28,759 nucleotides of DNA from a virus, in IMG/VR virus record IMGVR_UViG_3300025767_000098, positions 1 through 28,759 of that record; one strand, given 5' to 3'. Positions within the stretch are counted from its first letter, which is position 1; every line of letters starts with the position of its first letter. Shown one piece after another: positions 10,101 through 17,181 of the stretch. The notes under the pieces were generated by a model. That model was not told where the DNA came from and did no database searches. It saw only the letters and a list, made by a program, of their open reading frames with translations. A program made the position numbers and the translations under genes.

Positions 10101-10406
10101 TGTGTTAATAAAGCTGTTTGCAGTTATGATAGCGTTGCTGCTATTGCGGTCACGCAATTTTACAAAAGAGACAAGCTCGATTTGAGGCTCAATTCCAGTG
10201 AGAATTGCTCCCTCTTTAAATACATGCTCTCCGAACCGATCAATCTGATTCTGTAAAATAGTTTGCATCTGGGTCAGCTCACGACCCTGAACAGCTAGAC
10301 CCGGCCGGAACAAAACCCGATGATAATTTTTACTTTCATCGAAGTCATCGTAGTAAGGATCTACATTAAAATTAGTATCCAATGTGACTGTGTTAGCTAT
10401 AGCCAT
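4110..10406 (-). CDS. Giant baseplate/virion structural protein, DUF4815 type
   Basis: At 2098 aa this is the largest gene here. The N-terminus (NVDPYYDDFDESKNYHRVLF, then RPGLAVQGRELTQMQTILQNQ and FGEHVFKEGAI) is the hallmark of DUF4815 proteins found next to gp8 in marine T4-like phages; they occupy the place that gp10 and other outer baseplate proteins have in T4. The body is Thr/Ser/Asn/Gly-rich and probably all-beta. It includes several SGA-type modules (for example at 4865-5275 and 6955-7135) and a conserved central block with QQVRRGIQSRVVP and DVIPFMRSRIV followed by an RGFKPNARLYAFFDG segment. It starts with a GGGAT ribosome site 11 bases after the gp8 stop. It probably forms the baseplate periphery or fibre-attachment layer; exact role inferred. 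No frameshift was seen across the 6.3 kb. Confidence 0.8.
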   Translation of the reverse strand: MAIANTVTLDTNFNVDPYYDDFDESKNYHRVLFRPGLAVQGRELTQMQTILQNQIDRFGEHVFKEGAILTGIEPQIELVSFVKLRDRNSSNAIITANSFINTQVIGSTSNATAVVLDSDTGSEAEDPNLKTLYVKYIDTGSISTVGNTAFTHGEILTANTGGFTANVASGSSSTGTTTRVSISEGIIFAKDHFIRVEPQSIILGKYNTYSSYKIGLEIVESIVTEQEDSTLLDPASGSYNYAAPGAARLKLTPTLVKYAPTANTGTNFVEITRIDNGFLVSNRPKTEYAKVNEHLARRSFNTSGNFVVEGLDVRIREHLNQANNQGKYTSGNGGSASKLVVDVEPGKAFVKGYDYEILQTLPISIPKSTSTESIEDVAITSNYGNYVVVKEVAGVWDVNTHSKVSLRSTASRAVSNNIFSGSAALTGEEIGTARVRAIDYVSGTKGSAEARYNLYLYDIETTSNTLSNVQSIHIDNSASSQANAVADIVLSSGVTALQEIDFNRAIYRLPIDSVKTIRDTTGNLDTNFTFLKEFDVTIATDGTFSVATGAADERFPFGTGVISDTNTRTNFHVVLNGAASSAGTVDTGSMTGGANTVTGLTSADTKFNIGDRIKFASYANTFLVTAVTSTTLSTQQSALAGISSQNITKEFLPGQVIDMAGAGGDGTERQINITSTTGASFDIQETLGATVSATVITKLNKIDGREIGKDYRSNRYVQLTVNQSDGSTNTTGPWNLGLSDVHKLIEVRKKTSNTLFTTVTEGEDVTSNFIVNSGQTDNLYKHGKLQLAPGKTASAGDVYLVKLNYFDHDTSQGIGYFSVDSYPIDDNNIANTTAITTQEIPIYRSPINGRSYDLRNSIDIRPRIQDTANNVASLSNITTNPSEGSTITSPAGGLKFMSPNDTANFDLDYYLSRRDILTMDSAGSLKITSGQPGIQPAYPEEPDGHLPLAQIVVTPYPSLSSFVGQEYDRSDLACKVIPTRIERYTMRDIGRIKDRLDKVEYYTRLSLLENEATNLKFATGAGVDRFKNGVMVDNFSGHNIGNVIDPNYKISIDRTRGELRPPFTLNNIDMEFQSSNSSNVIIKPNDARITVGGSDTFTVGETVTAGAASGKLVYQVGRRLYLENVSGTFAISATATGGSSTSSGTISAVYTPPDGKLASIDYAHKRVINQPYASTTRNAAGLFWSFMGQVTLSPDTDFWTDTVKAPDLVINEDNVNDNIAVGSASWTTDWGNWETIWSGSPTEDVGDITVKIEGNIPLGGADGPNGRVVKAGEYQTIVTSVTEQQVRRGIQSRVVPRTTTRKAGSNVINTDVIPFMRSRIVNVTGRGFKPNARLYAFFDGVDVSAYITPTNSSFTSTGSEGGNIVSDNNGDIYCNFRVPSDNSIRFRSGSRRFRLSDNAQNETGTGLVTTSGEATYTSRGSTQTVQDTIISTRTYETVQVSVTDTRTITSVDSQDVRLSGHVVELTPGKNPDGTARVNVRNLTDTWDADAGFAEDFEPVNATPEQVAEFRRQQNLNFPGYDHAVDPVAQTFTVGNFNNFTLTSGVYLTKIDLFFATKDDTRPVFVEIREVGPSGAYITDRIVPLSRVTLEASDINVSDNSGAATPVYFSSPIFLAANKEYAIVVKPGANNPNTSLFVSRLGGVDLISGERISKQPYVGTLFASSNDRQWSPIQEEDIKFNLYVANFARNTTGTAVFKNEDREFFQITGSNTFTTVGEQILGETTLINNSVLSVNANFVLVGNTSGANGLVVSQSSNTVILKDVSTSSKFAAGERVNVVINGVKQEPHAVIHSESTPSGQVIYFDNVNHSGNTVLHLENASGTFASGMQIKGQLSGSTVAIKSLDHIEVDTMRLNTGALVFEETALSSTGRFNTSPSVRDTSYRAANINHNTNFRTPKYVLGKTLEASNISGEKSAEVRYTLSTSNPAIGPVVDLERVNLTLVNNTVNNDTTGETNANSGNALARYITRTLSLADGQDAEDIRVRLSAYKPSTTGISVYYKILNKDDSDAFDDRSWVLMDQTTVSTVFSSPENENDFKIFDFEVPAANLSGAGNEIQYTNNQGVAYTGYKYLAIKIVLTAQSSGVVPKVDEMMAIALQA

Positions 10407-10417
10407 CTCTTATCCCG

Positions 10418-11950
10418 TTAATACTGCAGTGTAATTTTAATATCTTCAATCTGATCAGCTGTTCTTACTGACACAGGTCTATTTTCTATATAGAGTATGT
10501 CGCCAACGTATGGTCGTAGATCACCCAACGTAACAGATGTGACATTGCCAGTAATACCTGATGTGTTACCTGTCACTCTTTCATTCTGGAACGTACCGTT
10601 TACCGCCACCACTTTAATATCACCAGACACACCTGTCGATGTATTATTTGCGTATAGTACAACTCTTGCTGTAGCGCCAGACAATGCACCAGTTAGCATT
10701 TCATCTCTGTCTGGTGTACCAGTCATATTGATAACTGATAACTTAGTAGTTTGATCGTACGCAATGGCGGTTGCTGCACTACCATTAGCTAGTAACGGAT
10801 TTTTTAATAAGCCTAATATTCTAAAATCATTATTAGAAGGTAGATTATTGCCCTCTGTACCACTTAGACGCGTGCTTAACATTAAGTTATGTGCGCCGAG
10901 CTCATCTACCGGATCAGAACCATGTCCTCCAGGAGGTGAAATTGCCGCCGTGACTGTAGCACCTGACCCAACGGGTGATGAAATACTAACATTAGCCTTT
11001 GAGTAGTTAGCTCCAACACTTACCATATTTATCCGTTTAATCTGGCCGGATTCGACATTTGCATAAGCGGTTGCATTAATTCCATCGCCATTTATTGTAA
11101 TATTAGGGCTTATATGAAATGTGCTTGATGTATTAGGGGTAATACTAAACGCAGTATTAACTGTCGCTACTTTAGTATCTCCGACATAGTTTGTAATGCT
11201 TCTTATTTGCCCAGCACCTAGTCCAGAAGATATGAAAAGAGTTGTACCTACGTAGTAATTATCAATAGTGCTCGATCCTGAGTCAAGTGCTACAGCAGTA
11301 GAGTTAGCTATACTTGAGAGCGTATTAGATCTAGAAAAATAATTAACACCGTTTGAGACAACGTTTATAACATGAATAGCTCCATTAGCAGCTGCTTGCT
11401 GTACGGCCCACTGAGCGCTACTATCATCAGCTGTAATTCTTTTTATAGGCATGTAGTACGGAGTAACAAATTTAAGTGCCTCAGCCGTACTAATAGTGTA
11501 CATAAACTTCCATCTATATCCATCTGCTGTATTGAATATGGAAGTACTTGTACCTGTAGGCTCTACAGTTGAAGCTCCGCCTCTATTATTAAACATGCAT
11601 TTATACACGTTATTCGATGAAGTTAAAACGTAGTCCCTGTATCCCAGATAAGGATCGAGATTTTCAAAGTTATCATATTGATTATAAAAGGTGCCGCTTG
11701 TCCAGTTTACACGCTCAATTGCGAACGACATATCATTAGCAGAGATATTCTTGACCCCAAGCATATCACGCCAAGGATCAAAATCAGTTTCGCTCGTAGT
11801 TTCTCGTCGTGTCGGAATTGTATCACTGTTCGGCCACTCTTGTATCCTACCAATAAAAAGATAGAGAAAATCTGGAGATGCCTCTATAAACGCTTCCTTA
11901 AACTGCTCAGCGTTATAGATTTTGAATCTTCTTGTTATTAGGGCGGACAT
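10418..11950 (-). CDS. 8: Baseplate wedge protein gp8
   Basis: A 510-aa protein, against 334 in T4 gp8. The N-terminal 170 residues match the gp8 pattern: LITRRFKIYNAEQFKEAF, a YLFIGR strand, the DPYLGYRDYVLT segment, then YRWKFMYTISTAEALKF and YYMPIKRI. gp8 dimers join gp7 and gp10 in the wedge. The extra length is beta-rich insertion material. Residues about 296-340 hold a VSVGANYSKANVSI-type module and 415-473 hold paired SGA modules, both resembling inserts in the neighbouring large proteins. The end (DLRPYVGDILYIENRPVSV) is gp8-like again, so the additions are internal. A perfect TATAAATA late promoter lies 26 nt upstream of the ATG. Confidence 0.85.
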   Translation of the reverse strand: MSALITRRFKIYNAEQFKEAFIEASPDFLYLFIGRIQEWPNSDTIPTRRETTSETDFDPWRDMLGVKNISANDMSFAIERVNWTSGTFYNQYDNFENLDPYLGYRDYVLTSSNNVYKCMFNNRGGASTVEPTGTSTSIFNTADGYRWKFMYTISTAEALKFVTPYYMPIKRITADDSSAQWAVQQAAANGAIHVINVVSNGVNYFSRSNTLSSIANSTAVALDSGSSTIDNYYVGTTLFISSGLGAGQIRSITNYVGDTKVATVNTAFSITPNTSSTFHISPNITINGDGINATAYANVESGQIKRINMVSVGANYSKANVSISSPVGSGATVTAAISPPGGHGSDPVDELGAHNLMLSTRLSGTEGNNLPSNNDFRILGLLKNPLLANGSAATAIAYDQTTKLSVINMTGTPDRDEMLTGALSGATARVVLYANNTSTGVSGDIKVVAVNGTFQNERVTGNTSGITGNVTSVTLGDLRPYVGDILYIENRPVSVRTADQIEDIKITLQY

Positions 11951-11976
11951 ATTAAATCTCTGAAATTATATCTATT

Positions 11977-11984
11977 TATTTATA
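11977..11984 (-). promoter_or_regulatory. T4-like late promoter, perfect TATAAATA, before gene 8
   Basis: An exact match to the T4 late -10 consensus, 26 nt before the gp8 ATG. It overlaps the GTA-TAA end of the upstream 893-aa gene. A second partial match (AATAAATA) is phased four bases further on. Recognition would need a gp55-type sigma; its coactivator gp33 is encoded at 28151-28378. Confidence 0.65.
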
Positions 11985-14661
11985 CGGTATAATAATATGC
12001 AGAATCGCTTATTATTGCGAGATCACCGTTGCTGTACAGTACATTAGCGGTTACAGATAGCGTATTTGCATCATTAATAATATCAACCGTTAACGTGAAC
12101 TCCTCACCTGACCCGCCAACATCATCTATAGTAAACACAGTGCCAGGAGCAAGCTGTGTTGTAAATGATGTGCTTATACCGTCTATCACTCTGTTGCCAG
12201 GGAACGTATCAATTGGGAACGAGCTGTAATCACTAACTTGCTGTGCAGAAAGATCGTTAATATCATTCACGATAAAGTTGCTTACTGTACCGTCGCCTCT
12301 CTGATCCACTCTATGATCAGCTGACATACTCAGCGTCGAGTCTATACTGATCAGATCAGCGCCACCTACATTGAGAAGAACCTCTGGTTGCGCAACGATG
12401 GTTGTTGATACTACAGTACCGGCGTCTATCGATAGCTCAAGAATTGAGGTACCGAATACTAGCGACGAGTCAATGCTAATTAAATCTGCGCCGCCAATGT
12501 TCATATCGATATCATAATCGGTAGATATTACCGATGTTGACTCAATCGGTACAACGAATAAATTAGTAGTAAATAAAACTACAGCGTTAGCAGAGAGTGA
12601 TTCTGTAGATACAATTGTACCAGGGTCAATATTGAGACCGATCAATGCAGTTCCAAAAGCGAGTGATGAATCAATACTGATGAGATCTGCTCCACCAATA
12701 TTCATATCAATATCGTAATCAGTAGAGAATACAGTAGTTGAATCAATGGCAATAGGATCTACAAGGTATACAACGGATGCATCGGTAGATATTGCTGCTG
12801 TTGATGGTATAGTGTTGGGGTCTAAGAACAATTCAAAACGAGTTGTGCCAAACGTCAACGCTGAATCAACGCTGATAAGAGTTGCCCCGCCGATAGTCAT
12901 ATCGATATCGTAATCTGTAGAGAATACTGCTGTTGGTTCAACAGATGTATCAATACTGATAACTTGGGAAACGATGGTGTCTATTGACAGCGTAGTTGTA
13001 GGAGCAACACTTGTTGCTTGTATTAAGTGTGAGACCCCTGGTAGTCCAAACTGCAAGGTAGATTCAATTTGATCTGCAATTGCAAACTCAACACTATAGA
13101 AGATATACGTATTCGCACTGAACGATATTGCTGCATTCGATATAATGCTTAGATCGGCGAACAAGTTTGTTCCACCAGGGTGCAACAGCTTCTTAACGAT
13201 CTCTCGATAAGTATTCAGGGATTGCCTAGTTTTCAATACATAAGCGAACTGTTGATAATAGTAGTTGTCCTGTAGCTTATTATTCCAGGAAACAAATCCT
13301 TTTGTATCTATATACTTACCATTATAATCTACTACACCGGTTACTTGACCGGCGCCTGATGCATTTTCAGCGGATCTTGTAATATTATTAATCGTAATAG
13401 GGTCTATTCTACTGTAGCCAGCTCCACCGTTTCGTACGTTAATATCTACTATTGACCCACCGGCGTTAACAGCGATGACATTAGCGTTTAGTCCCTTGAT
13501 ACCACCTGCACCATCTGGTAAATTTTGATCAGCAATGCTGTCCTCTACTACACTTACATTAGGTACAGTGTTATAATTTGAACCACGGCTTACTGCTGAC
13601 ATCGAAGCGATAGTTCCTACAATAGTGTTGGTTGTGCCCAGTGCAGCGCTTAGCACAGTTGAGGCATTGGCTATTGCAAGATTAGCACTAATTATGCCGC
13701 TGTTTGACGATACGTATGTGTTTGCATTGATTAGAGTATTCTGTAGATCAGAAATTGTATCATCGTAGCTAAACAATGTCTCTGTATTGCTTAAACTATC
13801 AATTTGAAATACTGCTCCTGTACCATCTCCCCCAGTATGCGTAATAGTTGCGTTTAATGAATATCCGCTACCACCGCTAATTAACTCAGGGACTATACTT
13901 GAATCATCAACGGTTAACACTGTACCGTTAGCACCAACGCCTGATGCACTTATAAATCTTACTGTATCCCCTATCCGGTGCAGTGATCCACCGAATGTAA
14001 CTATCACGTCTTGAAGAGGTCCGACTGAGGATATAATAGTACCACTAATCGCACCAGATGTATCTGTAACAGTCTCAGAGTCTAGAAACGTTCCTCTAAC
14101 GTTAATTAAGAAAACTTCAAATACTTCAATTCCGAGCTCAATTGTAGCTACAACTTTATCAATCTTAGCAGAAGCTCCAGATATAGAGCCTGTGATATTT
14201 TTACCTGCAATATCGTACAAATTACCTGTGAAGGGAGCAGCGAGTCGCAGCGAGCTTTCTTTAACCCAGCGACCATCAGATACTCTTAGTATATCTTCAC
14301 CAGGGTAATAGAACTCTATCTCATCATCATAGAGAAGTCTAAAAAGAAGCTTATAAGCCTGCTCAGATCCTTTAGAGCGGTATAAGTCTTTTATTCTTGT
14401 TATTAAAAGAGCTTTATCGGCGAGAATATTTTCTGGAAAGTCAGCCATGACTTCGCGCTGAAAATATTTAATAAACTCATTATCTGTACTATCAACATCA
14501 CTGTAGTTTAGAAGATTTTTAGATCTTTCGGTAATTTGACCTGTAGTCTCCAGCCACTCGTAGTAGGCGCGCATAAACGCCTTGAACTTAGGACCCTCGG
14601 TTTCTAAGAACTCTGGTACAAGCTCATCTACCAGTATGGATGATCTGTTATCTGTTGCCAT
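11980..14661 (-). CDS. Large baseplate wedge structural protein (gp7-like position)
   Basis: An 893-aa protein. The N-terminal 140 residues are helical and conserved in type (VPEFLETEGPKFKAFMRAYY, then FQREVMADFPENILADKALL and RSKGSEQAYKLLFRLLYDDE). This start is familiar from the large protein after gp6 in marine T4-like phages, where T4 has gp7. Residues about 151-215 are SGA-type modules, followed by GGSGYS and GGAGYS beta modules near 265 and 430. A helical segment (about 450-500) leads to a tandem-repeat domain at about 555-790. It overlaps gp6 by one base (TAATG), so translation is coupled. Assignment to gp7 rests on position and size (T4 gp7 has 1032 aa), not on clear sequence similarity. 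Confidence 0.6.
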   Translation of the reverse strand: MATDNRSSILVDELVPEFLETEGPKFKAFMRAYYEWLETTGQITERSKNLLNYSDVDSTDNEFIKYFQREVMADFPENILADKALLITRIKDLYRSKGSEQAYKLLFRLLYDDEIEFYYPGEDILRVSDGRWVKESSLRLAAPFTGNLYDIAGKNITGSISGASAKIDKVVATIELGIEVFEVFLINVRGTFLDSETVTDTSGAISGTIISSVGPLQDVIVTFGGSLHRIGDTVRFISASGVGANGTVLTVDDSSIVPELISGGSGYSLNATITHTGGDGTGAVFQIDSLSNTETLFSYDDTISDLQNTLINANTYVSSNSGIISANLAIANASTVLSAALGTTNTIVGTIASMSAVSRGSNYNTVPNVSVVEDSIADQNLPDGAGGIKGLNANVIAVNAGGSIVDINVRNGGAGYSRIDPITINNITRSAENASGAGQVTGVVDYNGKYIDTKGFVSWNNKLQDNYYYQQFAYVLKTRQSLNTYREIVKKLLHPGGTNLFADLSIISNAAISFSANTYIFYSVEFAIADQIESTLQFGLPGVSHLIQATSVAPTTTLSIDTIVSQVISIDTSVEPTAVFSTDYDIDMTIGGATLISVDSALTFGTTRFELFLDPNTIPSTAAISTDASVVYLVDPIAIDSTTVFSTDYDIDMNIGGADLISIDSSLAFGTALIGLNIDPGTIVSTESLSANAVVLFTTNLFVVPIESTSVISTDYDIDMNIGGADLISIDSSLVFGTSILELSIDAGTVVSTTIVAQPEVLLNVGGADLISIDSTLSMSADHRVDQRGDGTVSNFIVNDINDLSAQQVSDYSSFPIDTFPGNRVIDGISTSFTTQLAPGTVFTIDDVGGSGEEFTLTVDIINDANTLSVTANVLYSNGDLAIISDSAYYYTV
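12320..12925 (-). repeat. Degenerate tandem repeats in the gp7-like gene (about 195-201 bp period)
   Basis: A core unit starts at about 12887, 12692 and 12491, with a shortened fourth copy near 12362. It encodes FSTDYDIDMNIGGADLISID followed by SSLAFGT. Full units span 65-67 codons and stay in frame. The units have diverged at synonymous and nonsynonymous sites, so the array is not recent. Confidence 0.85.
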
Positions 14662-16553
14662 TAGAATACCGTAGATATTACTCCAGATCCTACAATAGTA
14701 GCATTACTTCCCTGCGTACTTACGTTAGAAGCTGAAGATGTTATTCTTTTTAAGTTTGTATCATAAAGGCTAATTTTTGTTTCTGTGATAGCAAGTATTT
14801 GATTCCTAATACTGGTGACACTGTCATTGCTCGGGACCGCATAAACTTTTAATGAACTACCCTCGTAACCGGAAATCAAGAGCTGGTTTAATATAACAAG
14901 TCCTGATGTATAATTTACAGTTCCTGCTAATCTATTTGTATACACTCTAACGCTTGATTCATCAAGATAATAAATCCTAACATTCCCAAACCCATCATCA
15001 TCAAGGTATGAATTTGCTTGATTCTGATATGTAAATTTGCTTGATGATATCGTCAGACCACTACCAGGGTGTGACTGAGGCGGTATTCTTAGTATCGCTT
15101 TACCTGTTATGTTTAAAAGGCTTTCGTTAAACGGAATACGATATGTTGTTGGCGCTGTAGTAACAGGTGTAAAGTTCTTCATCATCTTTAACGTTATTTC
15201 TATGCCTGAAATAGCTTCGTTAGCAGTATAGATATCCTTTATAAGCTCTGAAGATGTAAACTCTTTACCAAACGATACTAGATCTGTTAATTCATATTGT
15301 ATTACTTTATTAGATATGGTATCTACTACTGCACCAGCAGTTGATGCAGTTAGATTAGGATTATACTTAACCTCTATCGTAGGAACAATAAACTTGTATG
15401 TTGGATCAACAAGTTCTGGTGTTATCGACAATACATTCTTATTCTGCAAGAAAAAATCAATGTCATCTTTTCTTGTCTGCGATATAAAGAAACCGCTTTT
15501 TGGTTTTACTGATATAAAGACCTTGCCGTAAGTAGGAGGACTATTATCCTGGCCGCCCCAAGCAGACACAGCTCCAATATCACCGAAGTTGTTTTTAATT
15601 AACGTCTCGTAATCACCTACGGTTACAGCTCTATTCTGAGCTTGATAGTTTTTAGGTGCATTAAATTTAATAGAAGTAATACTTTCCTGCTCAGCACCAC
15701 CGGCAGCTGCAGTCACTGTTTGTACGGAAATATTACTGTATCCGCTAATTGTTCCTGGTACTATAAATGTACTAGCGCCTTGTGTAGCTGCTCCGCTGCA
15801 AACTCTATAGCTCGCTATAACAATATTACCATCGTTGAGACCTTTACCAACATTGTTATCGCCAAACTTTATCTCGTACCGACCGTCTTCATTTTCGTCT
15901 ATAAAATAGGCGCTTGTATTACCCGCTACAGCTGTAATATCATCTGCATTAATCCATGTACTTGAGGCAGTATTAGAAACAGACTCTTGAACTCTTACTA
16001 CAATGCTTCTTGTATCAACATTTTCGTTAGGTAAAATATATCTAACTGGAGATGCAGAGCTTACATTAAATCGATATGTGAAAGGTCTACCTTCTATAAT
16101 ATTAAGATTTGTTGAGTATACTCCAAGCGCGTTTGCATTAACAACAGCGGCGCTAGGATTAACATAGACATAATTAATACCATCTACAGTTGTAGTAAAC
16201 TGCGTATCTGCAGGAATTGTTATAGTGGATGGAGTATCGCCTGGGGTAATAGTTAGTTGCACAGTCGCAGTTGGACCTTGGGCTGAGCGGGGAGTATACC
16301 CTAACATCTTTGCTCTTGATACAACATTATTTCTAATTTGAGCAGAGTCAAGAAACATCTCGTTCCCGACCATATTCAAATAGAATGAATTTTTATAGGT
16401 GTTATAAGCCAACAGATTTAATAGAATCTGCATAGTAGAAGATTCGTAGTTATAATCTCCGAGCTCAGTTTGATTAGACAGAAAAGCTTTGAGATCATTC
16501 TTAATACCATCAAAGTCTATGCTGGTGAGCTGTAAGGCGTTGTTTGCTGGCAT
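14661..16553 (-). CDS. 6: Baseplate wedge protein gp6
   Basis: A 630-aa protein, close to T4 gp6 (660 aa). The N-terminus (LTSIDFDGIKNDLKAFLSNQ, then NYESSTMQILLNLLAYNTYK and FLDSAQIRNNVVSRAKMLGY) is the gp6 signature. Central residues form the baseplate-J-like core (INADDITAVAGNTSAYFIDE, RAVTVGDYETLIKNNFGDIG). gp6 dimers form the inner ring that ties the six wedges together. The start lies two bases after the gp25 stop, consistent with coupled translation in the order 25-6, as in other contractile injection systems. Confidence 0.92.
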   Translation of the reverse strand: MPANNALQLTSIDFDGIKNDLKAFLSNQTELGDYNYESSTMQILLNLLAYNTYKNSFYLNMVGNEMFLDSAQIRNNVVSRAKMLGYTPRSAQGPTATVQLTITPGDTPSTITIPADTQFTTTVDGINYVYVNPSAAVVNANALGVYSTNLNIIEGRPFTYRFNVSSASPVRYILPNENVDTRSIVVRVQESVSNTASSTWINADDITAVAGNTSAYFIDENEDGRYEIKFGDNNVGKGLNDGNIVIASYRVCSGAATQGASTFIVPGTISGYSNISVQTVTAAAGGAEQESITSIKFNAPKNYQAQNRAVTVGDYETLIKNNFGDIGAVSAWGGQDNSPPTYGKVFISVKPKSGFFISQTRKDDIDFFLQNKNVLSITPELVDPTYKFIVPTIEVKYNPNLTASTAGAVVDTISNKVIQYELTDLVSFGKEFTSSELIKDIYTANEAISGIEITLKMMKNFTPVTTAPTTYRIPFNESLLNITGKAILRIPPQSHPGSGLTISSSKFTYQNQANSYLDDDGFGNVRIYYLDESSVRVYTNRLAGTVNYTSGLVILNQLLISGYEGSSLKVYAVPSNDSVTSIRNQILAITETKISLYDTNLKRITSSASNVSTQGSNATIVGSGVISTVF

Positions 16554-16554
16554 T

Positions 16555-16971
16555 TTACCTAGTTCTCTCTATTTCTAAACCGACAGTTACTGGTTGCACT
16601 TCGTTCGCTACAAAAAAACTGATGCTTACTTGAACTCTATTAGAGTTAGGAGATGCAACAACTGTAACATCGTTTACTCTAGCTCTTGGTTCATAGTTAG
16701 ATATTGCAGTTTTGATATCTTCTTCGATATTTACTTGTTCGATAGGATCGAAGTTTTCGAATAATCTGCTACGAATGTCGGCACCATATAGCGGAGCGTA
16801 AGGTCTTTCAAATCTATTAGTTAAGATAAGATTTTTAAGAGCTCCGACAACAGCATCAGCATTCTTTTTTGTTGCTACATTACCCGTGACAGGATGTGCA
16901 GTCATAGTAATACCGAGATCACTAAACTGCACCTCCTTTCTTAATGGGTTTATAGATCCTGAGCTGGCCAC
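16555..16971 (-). CDS. 25: Baseplate wedge protein gp25
   Basis: A 138-aa protein, against 132 in T4 gp25. It belongs to the gp25/GPW family, a lysozyme-like fold without catalytic role, which clamps gp6 in the wedge. Supporting residues include FSDLGITMTAHPVTGNV, the KNLILTNRFERPYAPLYGA helix-strand (the family's conserved E-R-P in its core) and the final SISFFVANEVQPV strand. The frame requires a GTG start at 16971 with AGGG upstream. The ATG at 16973 is in another frame, and an in-frame TAG lies just upstream at 16981-16983, so the GTG is the credible start. A GATAAATA element lies 23 nt upstream. Confidence 0.92.
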   Translation of the reverse strand: MASSGSINPLRKEVQFSDLGITMTAHPVTGNVATKKNADAVVGALKNLILTNRFERPYAPLYGADIRSRLFENFDPIEQVNIEEDIKTAISNYEPRARVNDVTVVASPNSNRVQVSISFFVANEVQPVTVGLEIERTR

Positions 16972-16993
16972 ATTAATTCCCTAGCTTGATATA

Positions 16994-17167
16994 CTATTTA
17001 TCAGCATTTTTTGTGTCTTGTATCTCTTTCCGCCGTACTTTTACAAGCTTTCCGATCTCTGCGAGTGCTTTACGAGCTCTTGTACCTGCGGCTTTATTTC
17101 CACCTTCAAACTTTTCATTTTCAGTAACATAGGTATCAAAAAGCGATTGCATCATTTCATGTGTCAT
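16994..17167 (-). CDS. 57-aa histone H1-like (Hc1-type) basic protein
   Basis: A short gene between 5 and 25, starting at ATG 17167 with a clear GGAG ribosome site and ending at TAG 16994. The product begins MTHEMMQSLFDTYVTENEKF. It then carries the core GGNKAAGTRARKALAEIGKL followed by VKVRRKEIQDTKN. That core closely resembles the bacterial/chlamydial histone H1-like Hc1 family (KGNKAA-R-R-L-KL-RKE pattern), recognised from memory. It is strongly basic after residue 24 and predicted helical throughout. Small proteins of this form occur at the same place in other marine T4-like phages, as far as I recall. DNA binding is plausible from family; a baseplate role is suggested by position. Confidence 0.8.
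   Translation of the reverse strand: MTHEMMQSLFDTYVTENEKFEGGNKAAGTRARKALAEIGKLVKVRRKEIQDTKNADK
16995..17002 (-). promoter_or_regulatory. T4-like late promoter -10 element (GATAAATA) before gene 25
   Basis: Made of the last codons (GAT AAA TAG) of the H1-like gene, 23 nt before the gp25 GTG. One mismatch from TATAAATA. Confidence 0.5.
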
Positions 17168-17181
17168 TGTCTAACTCCTTT

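Noticed and set aside
16971-16973. ATG overlapping the gp25 start
   Set aside because: It is in a different frame from gp25 (ATG TGG CCA); the family sequence requires the GTG at 16971.
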